The notes: generated from the letters alone by a model not told the origin. DNA of 64,000 nt from Lysobacteraceae bacterium P (GCA_005503055.1 SCOX01000013.1:34015-98014); one strand, 5' to 3'; counted from the stretch's first letter, positions 22,454-32,061 are shown. Program-made: numbers and translations.

Positions 22454-22568
22454 TCCTCCCCCGACGCCGCCGCGACGGCGGCGGGCGCCCCCACGCCCGC
22501 CGCCGTCGCCTGCTTTTGCAACGCGCAACGCAACCGGGACGAACCTCGCCTGCCCCGCTTTCCTGCCG

Positions 22569-22666
22569 GCATTACCGCGAAGGCGGGAATCCGTCCTTCC
22601 GGCACCTCACGCCTTCCGACGGGCTGAAGTCACGGCGAGCTGGATCCCCGCCTTCGCGGGTGACAG
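22569..22666. repeat. Inverted pair of the dispersed palindromic repeat
   Basis: A reverse copy (22569-22592, ACCGCGAAGGCGGGAATCC) faces a forward copy (22640-22666, GGATCCCCGCCTTCGCGGG). They lie between convergent gene ends. The intervening loop is about 47 bp, so the pair could also form one larger stem-loop. Confidence 0.75.
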
Positions 22667-22676
22667 CCCATTCCAA

Positions 22677-23807
22677 TCACTTCGTCCTGCACGCCGGCAG
22701 CGACAACGCCTTGCTGATGTCGCGCCAGTCGAACGCCGCCACCGCCTGATCGTCGTCCACCGCGTAGAACACGCCCTGCGGGAATCGCGCGTCGGCGCTC
22801 TGGTCGAGCCACACGCCGTCGGTGTTGGCGGTCTTGTTGCCGGCGAACGCGCCCAGATGGCGCAGCGTCACGCGGTCGAACACATGAAACAGGCTGCGGT
22901 CCTTGAACTGGTCCGTTGCGATCCAGAAACCCGTGCCGCCTGCGCAACGCATCAACGCCATGCCTTCGGCCTGCGCCTTGAACAGATCGGCGCCGATGTC
23001 GCGACCGCGATACGTCCCGTCCAGTGAGTACTCGCGCAGGCGCGTGCCGGTGGCGATGTCCTCTTCGGCGAGCAGCAGGCGATCGTGTTCGATGTCGCCG
23101 GACACCGACTCGGCGATGCGGATCGCGCCGGCCTGCGTGGTGTCGCCGAAGGTCTCCATCAACCGCGCCTGCCAGCCACCCGGCACGCGGCGCAGCTGGT
23201 AGCGCTTGTAGCGTTCGCCGAGTTCGGCCAGCGGCGGCGGCAGGTCTTCGTTCTGCGCCGACATGTAGTTGTCGCTGACGATCACCTCATAGCTGTCCTT
23301 CTGCGCGCGCACCCACAGCCCGTACGGCTGCTTCAGATCGTCGGCGCCGAACGCCAGCAACGGCTTGAAGTCGGGCAACTGGAACATCTGCACGCGCTGG
23401 TTGTCGCGCTCGACCACCATCACGTAGTCGTCGATCACCGCGATGCCGTTGGGACGCTGCATCTGCCCCAGCGCGGTGCCGGGCCCACCGACGGTGCGCA
23501 GCGTCGCACCGGTGTCGCCGTCGTACACGATCAGCCGGTCGCTGGCCTTGCCCGTGGCAATCAGCCAGCGCTTGTCGTCCGGCGCGCGCCAGCTCGCGGG
23601 GGAATCGACGTTGTCCTGCGCCGTCGCGGCGGTGATGAAAGCTTCGGCGACCACCTTGTGCGGAAGGTCGGCCTGGCTCAGCAGCGGATCGACCTCCATC
23701 GCTTCGTCCGGCTCGCGGTCGAGCTGCGCGCTGGGTGCGGTGACGGGCGTCGTGGTGCAAGCGACGAGGCAGGACGCGAAGGCAAACGCGAGCAATCGCA
23801 GCGACAT
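22677..23807 (-). CDS. Beta-propeller phytase-like lipoprotein (3-phytase)
   Basis: This is a 376-residue exported protein whose signal ends in the lipobox LVAC, so it should be a lipoprotein. The mature part matches beta-propeller phytases, which release phosphate from inositol hexakisphosphate: DDKRWLIATGKASDRLIVYDGDTGATLRTVGGPG, RPNGIAVIDDYVMVVERDNQRVQMF, LLAEEDIATGTRLREYSLDGTYRG and the acidic Ca-binding loops GTGFWIATDQ and FYAVDDDQAVAAFDW. ATG 23807 has a good GGGGAA site. It is divergent from a TonB-dependent receptor, a pairing often seen in xanthomonads, which suggests uptake of phytate or its products. Confidence 0.9.
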   Translation of the reverse strand: MSLRLLAFAFASCLVACTTTPVTAPSAQLDREPDEAMEVDPLLSQADLPHKVVAEAFITAATAQDNVDSPASWRAPDDKRWLIATGKASDRLIVYDGDTGATLRTVGGPGTALGQMQRPNGIAVIDDYVMVVERDNQRVQMFQLPDFKPLLAFGADDLKQPYGLWVRAQKDSYEVIVSDNYMSAQNEDLPPPLAELGERYKRYQLRRVPGGWQARLMETFGDTTQAGAIRIAESVSGDIEHDRLLLAEEDIATGTRLREYSLDGTYRGRDIGADLFKAQAEGMALMRCAGGTGFWIATDQFKDRSLFHVFDRVTLRHLGAFAGNKTANTDGVWLDQSADARFPQGVFYAVDDDQAVAAFDWRDISKALSLPACRTK

Positions 23808-24018
23808 GGGTTCCCCTAGAGACGCATGGACAAAGCGCGAGTTTGTACGCGCCGATTGTGACGATGCGGTGTCATCGCGCAAATCGGCCGCCGTCATATT
23901 TCCGCCATGCGCGATGCGTAGAACACCCCTCTTCAAAGCGCGCCGCTTCGGAGCACTTCGCTTCCGATCGCGCCGCTCCTCGATCTCGCCGCTTGTCCTG
24001 CATGGGGATGCAACTTCG

Positions 24019-26349
24019 ATGAAACGTAATGTGCTCGCCGCGACGATGTCGCGGGCGTTGTGGTGTGCGCTCGTCGCGCCTGTGGGCTTCTCCGCGTTCG
24101 CCGCCGAAGCGCCGGCCGACGCATCGCCGGACCCGAAACAGCTCGACTCTGTCGTCGTGCAGGCCGACATCACCTACCGCAACCGCACCGACTCCGTCGC
24201 ACCGATCCTGTCCTACGACCTGGAGTACTTCCAGCGATTCGAGCCGCTGACCGTCGGCGACATGCTCAAGCGCGTTCCCAGCGTGGCGTTCGTGTCCGAC
24301 ATCCTCGAATACGACGGCGCGCAATTGCGCGGCCTCGATCCTGGCTATACGCAGATCCTCATCAACGGCAAGAAGGTGCCCGGCGCGGGCAACGACCGCT
24401 CGTTCTTCGTCGACCGCATTCCGGCCGAACTGGTCGAACGCATTGAGATCATCCGCAGCACCAGCGCCAACCGCTCCGGCGACGCTGTGGCCGGCGCGCT
24501 GAACATCGTGCTGCGCGACGCCTACGAGTTCGATGGCAAGTACGTTCGCGTGGGTGCGCTGCGTTTCGACGACGGCGAAGTCAAACCGACCTACGGCGCC
24601 GTCGCCAGCGGCCAGGTCGGCGAAGGCCGCCTGCTGGGCGGCTTCAACGTGCAGGGCCGCTACAACCCCAAGTCCAAGCGCAGCGACCGCTTCGAGGAAC
24701 CCGGCGGCGACTTCGTCGACCGCGAAGACCAGGCCGACACGCGCGACGGCGACGACTACTCGGGCAACCTGTCCTACACGCGCGATATCGGCACCGGCCG
24801 GCTCTCGGTCGACGGCTTCTACGTGCGCACCGACCGCACCGAGACCGAGCATTCGCTGGAGTACAACGATCCCGACAGCACCAGCCGCGACAACCTCCTC
24901 TCCGTCAACGATCAGCGCGAGGACATCCGCCAGGACAACTGGTCGCTGGGCGTGGAGTACGCGTTCGACATGGCCGGCGGACGCACCGAGTTCGATCTCG
25001 ACTACGCCCGCTTCGACGACGACACGCGAGCGACCGAAGAACAGGACAGCTTCGACGACGAGGACGCGCCGCCGTCCTTCGACGAACGCGAAGGCACGCG
25101 CACGCTGACCGACACGCGCGATCGCGAAGGCACGCTCAAGCTGGCGCACAAGCGCGGCGTGGGCGACGCGATGTTGGAGTTCGGCGTGGACCTCATGGAC
25201 AAGCGCCGCGAGACGGCACTCCAGGTCAGTGAAGTCTCCACCGACGAGGAAGGCGATGCGCTGCCGGCATACGAGGAGTTCGATCGGAACGACAGCCGCA
25301 TCGACGAATCGCGCATCGACCCCTACCTGATGTTCTCCGGCACCGCCGGTGCAGTGGCGTGGGAAGCGGGCCTTCGTTACGAAACCACCGACGTCGATGT
25401 GGCGTTCGACGACGAAGCGGCGTCCAACGACTACAACACCCTGCTCCCGTCGGCCCACCTGAAGTGGGATTTCACCCACGCCGACCGCCTGCTGTTCTCG
25501 GTGGGACGCACGGTGCGTCGCCCGAACTTCGACCAGATCCTGCCGCTCACGCTGGAAGAAGAGTTCGGCGACAACGACTTCACCGGCAATCCAACCCTCG
25601 ACCCCGAGCGCGCCTGGGGCGTGGATTTCGGCTACGAACGCCGCCTGGGCACGCGCGGCGTGTTCGGCGTCAACGTGTTCTATCGCGACGTGAAGGACTT
25701 GATCGAAGTCGTCAACACCGGCGACCCCAGCTCCACCGCGCTGGACGATTTCGACGACGAGGTCGAGGAGTTCCTCGACGAGAATCCCGGCGCCACGCCG
25801 ACCACGCCCGGCTATCCGCAGTTCGATCCGGACAGCTTCGTCTACACCGCGCGCAACGTGGGCGACGGCAGCGTGTACGGAATCGAGTTCGACCTGTCCA
25901 CGCCGTTGACCGCCCTGGGCCTTCCGGACACGGGACTGTTCGTGAATTACTCGTGGCTGGACAGCAACGTCGACGACGACTTCGGCGAGCGTCGCTTCAA
26001 CAACCAGGCCAAGTACGTCTACAACGTGGGCTTCATCCAGGACATCCGCGAATGGGGCATGTCCTTCGGCGCCAGCTATCGCCGCCAGGGCAATGCGTAC
26101 GCTCGCATGCTCGCCGAGGAAGTCACGACAAGTTACGACGGCGACCTGGAAGTGTTCGTCGAGAAGCGCTTCGGCGAACGGATGTCGGTGCGCCTGACCG
26201 GTTCCAACCTGCTCGACGCGCACAAGGACGAGGCCTTCCACAAGTTCGACAACGCCGCCGACCAGTTCGATCGCGACTACGACGAGTTCGAGCTGGAGAG
26301 CGAGTCGTCCGGCCCGGTGTATCAGTTGATCATGCGTTATTCGTTCTGA
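24019..26349 (+). CDS. TonB-dependent receptor (phytase-associated)
   Basis: This is an outer-membrane gated barrel of 776 residues. A signal peptide (to about residue 30, ending FSAFA) is followed by a TonB-box-like segment QLDSVVVQADI, the plug domain (TVGDMLKRVPSVAFVSDILEYDGAQLRGLDPGYTQILINGKKV, RIPAELVERIEIIRSTSANRSGDAVAGALNIVLRD), and a barrel ending in aromatic Phe. The extracellular loops are strikingly rich in Asp and Glu. The reading frame stays open far upstream, but the ATG at 24019 begins the signal peptide. Divergent from the phytase gene, it probably imports phytate-derived compounds or metal complexes; that substrate is inferred from the neighbour. Confidence 0.94.
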   Translation: MKRNVLAATMSRALWCALVAPVGFSAFAAEAPADASPDPKQLDSVVVQADITYRNRTDSVAPILSYDLEYFQRFEPLTVGDMLKRVPSVAFVSDILEYDGAQLRGLDPGYTQILINGKKVPGAGNDRSFFVDRIPAELVERIEIIRSTSANRSGDAVAGALNIVLRDAYEFDGKYVRVGALRFDDGEVKPTYGAVASGQVGEGRLLGGFNVQGRYNPKSKRSDRFEEPGGDFVDREDQADTRDGDDYSGNLSYTRDIGTGRLSVDGFYVRTDRTETEHSLEYNDPDSTSRDNLLSVNDQREDIRQDNWSLGVEYAFDMAGGRTEFDLDYARFDDDTRATEEQDSFDDEDAPPSFDEREGTRTLTDTRDREGTLKLAHKRGVGDAMLEFGVDLMDKRRETALQVSEVSTDEEGDALPAYEEFDRNDSRIDESRIDPYLMFSGTAGAVAWEAGLRYETTDVDVAFDDEAASNDYNTLLPSAHLKWDFTHADRLLFSVGRTVRRPNFDQILPLTLEEEFGDNDFTGNPTLDPERAWGVDFGYERRLGTRGVFGVNVFYRDVKDLIEVVNTGDPSSTALDDFDDEVEEFLDENPGATPTTPGYPQFDPDSFVYTARNVGDGSVYGIEFDLSTPLTALGLPDTGLFVNYSWLDSNVDDDFGERRFNNQAKYVYNVGFIQDIREWGMSFGASYRRQGNAYARMLAEEVTTSYDGDLEVFVEKRFGERMSVRLTGSNLLDAHKDEAFHKFDNAADQFDRDYDEFELESESSGPVYQLIMRYSF

Positions 26350-26412
26350 TCGGACGCGTTGGTGGCGACAGCGCGTCGGCTATGACGCGTTGTTCGTCGT
26401 TACGGTGCCAGG

Positions 26413-26483
26413 CAATGCGCTACGCTTGTTGCACCCTACGTACAGCTGTCGCGGGCTCTTCGTAGGGCGCAATAACATTGCGC
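26413..26483. repeat. REP-like repeats left of the RAYT remnant
   Basis: Two copies in opposite orientation: 26413-26441 carries GCAATGCGCTACGCTTGTTG then CACCCTACG, and 26461-26483 carries GTAGGGCGCAATAAC then ATTGCGCC. Their shared consensus (GTAGGGYGCAAYAA ... GCGCATTGC) recurs to the right of the transposase remnant, as expected for REP sequences mobilised by RAYTs. Confidence 0.75.
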
Positions 26484-26549
26484 CTCCCCTCACGCCTCAC
26501 TCATCGAACGGCAGGCTTCCGCCCTCTTCCCGTCCGCCCATTCGGCCGG

Positions 26550-26822
26550 TTAGACACCGCGGGCCACTCGGCGATGGAACGTCGAGTATGGCCAATCCCC
26601 GACGCGCCGGACCAATCCATGCTTGAGTGGATTGATGTGCACGTAGTCCATGTGGGCGTGGTAGTCGGCCTCGTCGCGAATAAGGTGCTCCCAGAACCGG
26701 CGTTGCCACACGCCTCGCTCGCGGCGACGCCTGTCGTTGCCGCGCCGTCGGAGCAAGGCAACGGCGAAGAAGTACGTGCCGCCGGGGCACCCTGCGCGGC
26801 GGTAGTTGGACACGGCAGTCAT
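26550..26822 (-). pseudogene. REP-associated tyrosine transposase (RAYT, Y1_Tnp), internally deleted
   Basis: RAYTs are single-domain transposases of the HUH/Y1 superfamily that act on REP palindromes. The 90-residue frame preserves both ends of the family: the start SNYRRAGCPGGTYFFAVALLRRRGND and the C-terminal WQRRFWEHLIRDEADYHAHMDYVHINPLKHGLVRRVGDWPYSTFHRRVARG. The middle of about 65 residues, which should contain the HUH metal site (LPDHLH-type), is missing, and the C-terminal tail stops early. The deletion happens to keep the frame open. The protein cannot be catalytically active. REP-like repeats flank it on both sides. Confidence 0.85.
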
Positions 26823-26835
26823 CCTTGACGGTACG

Positions 26836-26872
26836 GGCGGTGCAATGCGCTTCGCTTATTGCGCCCCTACCT
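26836..26872. repeat. REP-like repeat right of the RAYT remnant
   Basis: GTGCAATGCGCTTCGCTTAT followed by TGCGCCCCTAC matches, in inverted orientation, the copy at 26461-26483 and, in the same orientation, the copy at 26413-26441. Together with these it brackets the transposase remnant. Confidence 0.75.
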
Positions 26873-26960
26873 TGGCGCGCTGCGATTAAGCCGCACATCA
26901 TCACCCCGGGTGCGGCCTTCGGCCTTACCCGGGCTACGGCCTTGCGCTAGGCTGTCTGCC

Positions 26961-27593
26961 ATGAAAATCGTCGAAGTCCGCCACCCGCTGGTGCAGCACA
27001 AACTCGGCCTGATGCGCGTGGGCGACATCAGCACCAAGGAATTCCGCGAGCTCGCTTCCGAGGTCGCGACGCTGCTCACCTACGAAGCCACCGCCGATCT
27101 GGAGACCGAGGAAGCCGTGGTGCAAGGCTGGGCCGGGCCGGTGAAGACACGCCGCATCAAGGGCGCGAAGGTCACGCTGGTGCCGATCCTGCGCGCCGGC
27201 CTGGGCATGCTGCCGGGCGTGCTGGAGTTGATTCCCGCCGCCAAGGTCGGCGTGGTCGGCCTGCAGCGCGACGAGCGCACGCTGCAGCCGGTGGGCTACT
27301 ACGAGAAGCTCACCGGTCGCATGGACGAGCGCACGGCCATCATCCTCGATCCGATGCTCGCCACCGGCGGCACGCTGGTCGCCACGGTGGACATGCTCAA
27401 GGCCGCCGGCTGCAAGCGCATCAAGGGACTGTTCCTGGTGGCGGCGCCCGAAGGCCTGCGCGTGCTGGAGGCCAAACATCCGGACGTGGAAGTCTTCACC
27501 GCTTCCATCGACGACCGCCTCAACGACGTCGGCTACATCCTGCCCGGGCTGGGCGATGCCGGCGACAAGATCTTCGGTACCCGGCACTCGTAG
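26961..27593 (+). CDS. upp: Uracil phosphoribosyltransferase
   Basis: This pyrimidine salvage enzyme converts uracil and PRPP to UMP in the cytoplasm. The 210-residue product has the full family pattern: [44 protein letters not shown], the PRPP loop [20 protein letters not shown], and the C-terminal uracil-binding [16 protein letters not shown]. The ATG at 26961 begins the usual N-terminus [11 protein letters not shown]. It is a monocistronic gene; a hairpin follows before the convergent GFA gene. Confidence 0.97.
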   Translation: MKIVEVRHPLVQHKLGLMRVGDISTKEFRELASEVATLLTYEATADLETEEAVVQGWAGPVKTRRIKGAKVTLVPILRAGLGMLPGVLELIPAAKVGVVGLQRDERTLQPVGYYEKLTGRMDERTAIILDPMLATGGTLVATVDMLKAAGCKRIKGLFLVAAPEGLRVLEAKHPDVEVFTASIDDRLNDVGYILPGLGDAGDKIFGTRHS

Positions 27594-27599
27594 CAGGAC

Positions 27600-27619
27600 G
27601 GCGGACGGTCTCGTCCGCC
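27600..27619. terminator. Hairpin between upp and the convergent GFA gene
   Basis: GGCGGACG and CGTCCGCC form an 8-bp perfect stem with a four-base loop immediately after the upp stop codon. No T-run follows on either strand, so it may be a rho-dependent pause or mRNA 3' stabiliser rather than a classical terminator. Confidence 0.45.
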
Positions 27620-27630
27620 GACCATCGCGA

Positions 27631-28035
27631 TTACCAGTTGTTGCGACCGTCCATCTTCTCGATGGTGAGCGTGGACAGGTCGAGTCCGTCCACCAGGCGC
27701 AGGTTCACCGCGTAGGCGCGCGCTTCCGGCACCGTGCCTTCGGTGAAGCCCTCTTTCGGGCTGCCATCGGCGTTGTAGGCCGATCCCCAGTCCGGCGAAT
27801 CGCCCCAGGTGTGCATGCCGCACTTCCCGCAGAAGTGATGGCGATTCAAACCGCCGCTGGCCGAATAGGTGCGTTCGTCGTCCTGCGAGAGGAACGTGAG
27901 CTCGCCGGGTTTGTAATGCCCCCAGACCGCGCCCGTGCGCGAGCAGAAGCTGCAATTGCATTCGCTGGCGGAATGCGGAAGTCCCGCCGTCTGGATCCTG
28001 GTGGCGCCGCAATGGCACGAAACGAGAAGGGTCAC
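27631..28035 (-). CDS. GFA-family (CENP-V/GFA domain) zinc protein
   Basis: This 134-residue cytoplasmic protein has the GFA fold first described in glutathione-dependent formaldehyde-activating enzyme. Zinc ligands are clear: CHCG at residues 7-10, CNCSFC at about 26-31 and CGKCGMH near residue 70. Most homologues of this size have no proven activity, so 'GFA family' is safer than naming a formaldehyde enzyme. The start is GTG 28035, preceded by a GGAG site; no ATG fits. It stands alone and converges on upp. Confidence 0.88.
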   Translation of the reverse strand: MTLLVSCHCGATRIQTAGLPHSASECNCSFCSRTGAVWGHYKPGELTFLSQDDERTYSASGGLNRHHFCGKCGMHTWGDSPDWGSAYNADGSPKEGFTEGTVPEARAYAVNLRLVDGLDLSTLTIEKMDGRNNW

Positions 28036-28108
28036 GTCGAAGCTCCGTCTTCAGGGATGGCCAGTATCGGACACGCTGCTGACAGGGAGTGTCAGCAGCC
28101 GATGCGGT

Positions 28109-28852
28109 TCACTGAACGGCGCGACGCCGGCGCACGCGGCGCCAGACCAGTCCGACGCCCACCACTGCGACGACACCGGCCAGCAGCCACGCGAACAGCG
28201 TACGGTCCTCGTCGCCCGGCAGTTCCACCACCGTGGACGCGCGTTCCGCGCTGAGCGCCTGCGCCGCGGCGCCGGGCGCGAGCTGCCAGCGTCCGTTGCG
28301 CAATTCGACCTTGTCCTGCAGCGGCGGCAGTAGCAGTTCGCGCCAGTAGATGCGCACGTCGCCGATGCGCGGCTCCAGCGGGTTTTCCGCGCTGCCCAGG
28401 CCGTCGCCTTCGGGCTGGAACGACGCGGCGAGATTCGCCGGCAGACGCGAGAAGTTCGGCCGGAACACCCGCCATTGCCCCAGCGTCTGCAGCACCGCGG
28501 GGTCGATGGCCTTGCCATCGAGCGTCGCTTCGTCGGCCAACCAGCGGCGGCTGTCCAGCGGCATCTTCGCGGGGTTCTCGTGCCCCGCAGCGAAGCGCGA
28601 GGAATCGATCGGCGCCGCGTTCCACACCCGGCTGTAGCCACTGCCGTCGGCGCGGCGCTGGAACTGGAACATCTCGACCTGGCGGTCCAGGCCGAACTGA
28701 TGGGTGACCACGCCGAAATCCCGGTCGCGCAGCGCACCGCCGGCCTGCGGCGGGTCCATCGGCTCTTCCACGGCATCGGCCTGCGCGAAGGCCGCGCCCA
28801 TCCACAGCACGCAAACCAGCGACAGCGCGAACGCCGCGCGCGACGATTTCAT
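28109..28852 (-). CDS. TMEM43-like exported membrane-anchored protein
   Basis: The 247-residue product has an N-terminal signal peptide (to about residue 23, AAFA), a periplasmic body and one C-terminal TM helix ([18 protein letters not shown]) ending in a basic tail. The body fits the TMEM43 (DUF1625) pattern, with [20 protein letters not shown] and [18 protein letters not shown]; the family's function in bacteria is unknown. It is translationally coupled to the upstream metallo-hydrolase gene (ATGA overlap), so the two probably act together. The TMEM43 call is by pattern recognition and moderately sure. Confidence 0.65.
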   Translation of the reverse strand: MKSSRAAFALSLVCVLWMGAAFAQADAVEEPMDPPQAGGALRDRDFGVVTHQFGLDRQVEMFQFQRRADGSGYSRVWNAAPIDSSRFAAGHENPAKMPLDSRRWLADEATLDGKAIDPAVLQTLGQWRVFRPNFSRLPANLAASFQPEGDGLGSAENPLEPRIGDVRIYWRELLLPPLQDKVELRNGRWQLAPGAAAQALSAERASTVVELPGDEDRTLFAWLLAGVVAVVGVGLVWRRVRRRRAVQ

Positions 28853-29739
28853 GCCGCCAGTGCCCTGGCCTGCAGTTCCGGCACTTCGTGCGCGGTACCG
28901 AACTTGCCCTTCTCGTCGCGCACCACCTGCGCCAGCGCGCAATGCGGATCGTGGGTGAAGAACAGGTGCACGTTGCGGCGCAGCTTGTCGGCCAGGAACG
29001 CCTTCTTCTCGTCGATCAGCAGTTCCGCGTTGCGGTCGTAACCCATGGTGATGGGCACGTGCACCCACGGGCGGCCCGGGATGAGGTCGGCGCAGAACAC
29101 CACACCGCCGTGCGATTCGCCGTCCACGCGGTCGGGGCCGACGATTTCCGACAGCATCAGGCCCGGCGTGTGGCCGTCGCTGTAGTGGAAGCGCACGGTC
29201 TCGCCGAGCGCCTTCGAATACTCGCCATCGACCAGTTCCAGCCCACCACTGTTTTCCAGCAGCGCGGGCAGTTCGGGAATGAAACTGGCGCGATCTCGCG
29301 GATGCGGTTCCAGTGCGCGTTCGTAATGACGGCGACCGACGACGTAGGTGGCGTTGGGGAACAGCAGCTGCGGCGCTTCGCCTTCGCTCCACGGTGCGAG
29401 CAGACCGCCGGCATGATCGAAGTGCAGGTGCGAGAGCACGACGATGTCCACGTCTTCCGGTTTGAAACCGGCGGCGGCAAGCGAATCGACCAGCACATGG
29501 CGGTCTTCCACCACGCCGTAGCGTTCGCGCAGCTTCGGTTCGAAGAACGCACCGATGCCGGCTTCGAAGAGCACGGTCTTGCCGTTCAGCGGCGTGGCGA
29601 GCAGCGCGCGGCAGGCCAGCGCGATGCGGTTCTCGTCGTCGGGCGAAGCCCACTTGGCCCACATGGCGCGCGGCGCGTTGCCGAACATCGCACCGCCGTC
29701 GAGCTTCTGGCTGTTGCCGAGGATGGACCAGAGTTTCAT
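28849..29739 (-). CDS. MBL-fold metallo-hydrolase
   Basis: This 296-residue protein of the metallo-beta-lactamase fold has the metal motif [10 protein letters not shown] at about residues 103-112, a second ligand region [10 protein letters not shown] and FCADLIPG, and a late FTHDPHC. It resembles quorum-quenching lactonase-like and other generic MBL hydrolases in length and motif order, but the substrate cannot be read. No signal peptide is present, so it is cytoplasmic. It is the first gene of a two-gene operon whose second member is a membrane-anchored TMEM43-like protein. Confidence 0.88.
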   Translation of the reverse strand: MKLWSILGNSQKLDGGAMFGNAPRAMWAKWASPDDENRIALACRALLATPLNGKTVLFEAGIGAFFEPKLRERYGVVEDRHVLVDSLAAAGFKPEDVDIVVLSHLHFDHAGGLLAPWSEGEAPQLLFPNATYVVGRRHYERALEPHPRDRASFIPELPALLENSGGLELVDGEYSKALGETVRFHYSDGHTPGLMLSEIVGPDRVDGESHGGVVFCADLIPGRPWVHVPITMGYDRNAELLIDEKKAFLADKLRRNVHLFFTHDPHCALAQVVRDEKGKFGTAHEVPELQARALAA

Positions 29740-29973
29740 GGCGTCACCGTTGCGTCTGACGGTTCGATTTTAGCGCCGCGTCGCATCGGCGTCTGCGTCC
29801 CGCAGCGCCGGCGTCGATCGCCGAAAGCGCTGAACGTGACCGCGGTGACCTTGGGACGGCCTTGGACCCGACGCTATGGCGGCCGCGTCGAGTTCATCGT
29901 CGATCGCACCGTGGACCGACCCCATCACGCCACATTCGCGATGACGACGGTGCAAGTGGCGACCAGGCGGGGC

Positions 29974-31704
29974 TCAGGGCGTTACGAGCACTTCCGCCTT
30001 GCCGACCGGATTGCGCGGATCCGAACCGCCTTCCAGCGTGTTGGCGCGCTTGTTCCACGACACCGTCTGCAGGTTGCCCCAGGTCTTTTCGTTCGCGTTG
30101 ACCTTGTGGCCCATCGCTTCCAGCGCCTTCACCGTTTCCGGCGACAGCGCGCCCTGTTCGGCCGAGATCACATCGGGCATCCACTGATGGTGGATGCGCG
30201 GCTTGGCGGCGACCTGCTGCGCGCTCAGGCCTTCGTCGTAGCCGAGGATGCCGATCAGCACTTCGGTGATGATACGGCTGCCGCCCGGTGCGCCGAGCAC
30301 GGCGAGTTCGTCCTTGGATTCGATGAAACTTGGCGTCATCGAACTGAGCATCCGCTTGCCCGGCGCCGGCGCATTGGCGGCGAAGCCCATCACGCCGAAC
30401 GCGTTGGGCGTGCCCGGCCGCAGGGCGAAGTCGTCCATCTCGTCGTTGAGCAGCACGCCCGTGCCCGGCGCGACCAGGCCGGAGCCGTACAGCAGGTTCA
30501 CCGTCTGCGTGGTCGAAACACGGTTGCCGTCCGCATCGAGGATGGAGAAATGCGTGGTCTCGTCGTCTTCCAGCGGCGCGGGCTGGCCCGGCAACAGATC
30601 GCTCGGCGTGGCGCGCGAGGGATGGATGCTCGAACGCTGGCCGGCGGCGTAATCGGCGCTGATCAGGCGCGCCAGCGGCATCTTCACGAAGTCCGGATCG
30701 CCCAGGTAGATCGTGCGGTCGCGGAACGCGCGGCGCATGGATTCGACGATCAGGTGCGTGCGCGTGGCTTCATCGAGCTTGGCCAGGTCCCAGCCCGACA
30801 GCATCTGCAACATCTGTGCGATCGCCACGCCGCCCGACGACGGCGGCGGCGCGGTGGTGATGTCCCAATCGCGATACTTGAAGTGCAGCGGCTCGCGTTC
30901 CTTGATGCGATAACCGCTCAGTTCCTCGGCGCGCCAGTGTCCGCCCTCTTCCTTCACCGCGGCAAGAAGCTTCTGCGCGACCTCGCCCTTGTAGAAACCG
31001 TCGAAGCCCTTGTCGGCCAGCAGTTGCAGCGTGCGCGCAAGGTCGGGCTGTTTCAGCACTTCACCGGCCACCGGCGGCGTGCCGTCGGCGAGGAACACCT
31101 CGCGCGTGCCGCGGTAACGTTCCATCACCGCGCGGCGACTGGCGTAGCCACGCTCCAGGCGCGGGTAGATCTCGAAACCGTCGCGGGCGACGCGGATCGC
31201 AGGCGCCAGCGCGGTCTTCAGCGGCAGCCGGCCGTACTTGCGCGAGACGTGCACCAGCGCGGCGGGCAACCCCGGAATGCCCGCCGACCACGGTCCATTG
31301 GTGGCGCGGTCGTTGTCGAGTTGCCCGGCGGCGTCGAGGAAAGCCTGCGGCGTGGCGGACTCCGGCGAGGTCTCGCGTGCATCGACGAACACGTCCTTGC
31401 CGCTCTTGCCATCGTGCAGCAGGAAGAAGCCGCCGCCGCCGATGCCGGAACTGATCGGTTCCACCACCGAGAGCATCGCCGACACCGCGACGGCCGCGTC
31501 GAACGCGTTGCCGCCCTGGCGGATCATTTCCATGCCGGCGTCGGTGGCCAGCGCATGCGCACTGGCGATGGCCGCGCCCGGCGGCTTCGTCGCGGCGGAG
31601 GGGGTGGCGGTCTTCGGAGCCGCCTGGAGCGGAGACGTCGCGAGGAACAACAGGCTTGCAGTGAGAAGGGCTCGGCATGCCAGCGCACGCAACGTCTTTT
31701 GCAT
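29974..31704 (-). CDS. ggt: Gamma-glutamyltransferase (GGT)
   Basis: This periplasmic N-terminal nucleophile hydrolase cleaves or transfers the gamma-glutamyl group of glutathione. The 576-residue precursor has a signal peptide (RALLTASLLFLATSPLQA), the large-subunit motif PGAAIASAHALATDAGMEMIRQGGNAFDAAVA and the self-cleavage site DDETTHFSILDADGN, where the second Thr region becomes the small-subunit N-terminus. GTGVLLNDEMDDFA and ALGAPGGSRIITEV complete the active site. ATG 31704 has an AGGAG site and shares one base with the stop of the upstream ferredoxin gene (TGATG), so they are co-translated. Confidence 0.95.
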   Translation of the reverse strand: MQKTLRALACRALLTASLLFLATSPLQAAPKTATPSAATKPPGAAIASAHALATDAGMEMIRQGGNAFDAAVAVSAMLSVVEPISSGIGGGGFFLLHDGKSGKDVFVDARETSPESATPQAFLDAAGQLDNDRATNGPWSAGIPGLPAALVHVSRKYGRLPLKTALAPAIRVARDGFEIYPRLERGYASRRAVMERYRGTREVFLADGTPPVAGEVLKQPDLARTLQLLADKGFDGFYKGEVAQKLLAAVKEEGGHWRAEELSGYRIKEREPLHFKYRDWDITTAPPPSSGGVAIAQMLQMLSGWDLAKLDEATRTHLIVESMRRAFRDRTIYLGDPDFVKMPLARLISADYAAGQRSSIHPSRATPSDLLPGQPAPLEDDETTHFSILDADGNRVSTTQTVNLLYGSGLVAPGTGVLLNDEMDDFALRPGTPNAFGVMGFAANAPAPGKRMLSSMTPSFIESKDELAVLGAPGGSRIITEVLIGILGYDEGLSAQQVAAKPRIHHQWMPDVISAEQGALSPETVKALEAMGHKVNANEKTWGNLQTVSWNKRANTLEGGSDPRNPVGKAEVLVTP

Positions 31705-31958
31705 CAGGTGTTCTCCTGCTGGAGCCGCGCCAGCTTCGCCAGCAATTGCTCGTTGGATTCGGGGTGGTCCGCGTCGGGGTCGATGCACTCGACCGGACAG
31801 ACGACCACGCACTGCGGTTCGTCGAAATGGCCGACGCATTCGGTGCAGCGCGCCGGATCGATCACGTAGATCGTCTCGCCCTGCGAAATCGCCTGGTTCG
31901 GGCAGGCCGGTTCGCAGACGTCGCAATTGACGCAGAGTTCGTTGATCTTCAGGGACAT
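31704..31958 (-). CDS. YfhL-type 2[4Fe-4S] ferredoxin
   Basis: This is an 84-residue electron-transfer protein. Two cluster motifs are visible: CVNCDVCEPACP at residues 9-20 and CTECVGHFDEPQCVVVCP at about 38-55, the second with the six-residue insert between Cys pairs typical of YfhL / Allochromatium-type ferredoxins. It ends in a helical tail (LLAKLARLQQEN). In many gammaproteobacteria this gene lies next to coaD, which is 950 bp away here. It is coupled to ggt by a one-base overlap. Confidence 0.94.
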   Translation of the reverse strand: MSLKINELCVNCDVCEPACPNQAISQGETIYVIDPARCTECVGHFDEPQCVVVCPVECIDPDADHPESNEQLLAKLARLQQENT

Positions 31959-32061
31959 GCCGTGATTGTCGCATGGAGCCCGGGAGCGGGCTTTGCGCGA
32001 GGCGCGATGCTGTGTCCTGCAAGGCCCGCACGCGTGCGCAGCCAGGACCGCCTGCCTACCC

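Noticed and set aside
23443..24018. In-frame upstream extension of the TonB-dependent receptor
   Set aside because: The signal peptide starts at 24019, and the extension would overlap the divergent phytase gene antisense.
23872..26241. 789-codon minus-strand frame opposite the TonB-dependent receptor
   Set aside because: Antisense shadow of the receptor gene, with no start context and no family pattern.
28888..31869. Very long plus-strand open frame opposite the metallo-hydrolase and gamma-glutamyltransferase genes
   Set aside because: It is exactly antisense to well-recognised genes, has low-complexity Arg/His/Ala/Gln composition typical of high-G+C shadow frames, and no recognisable domain.
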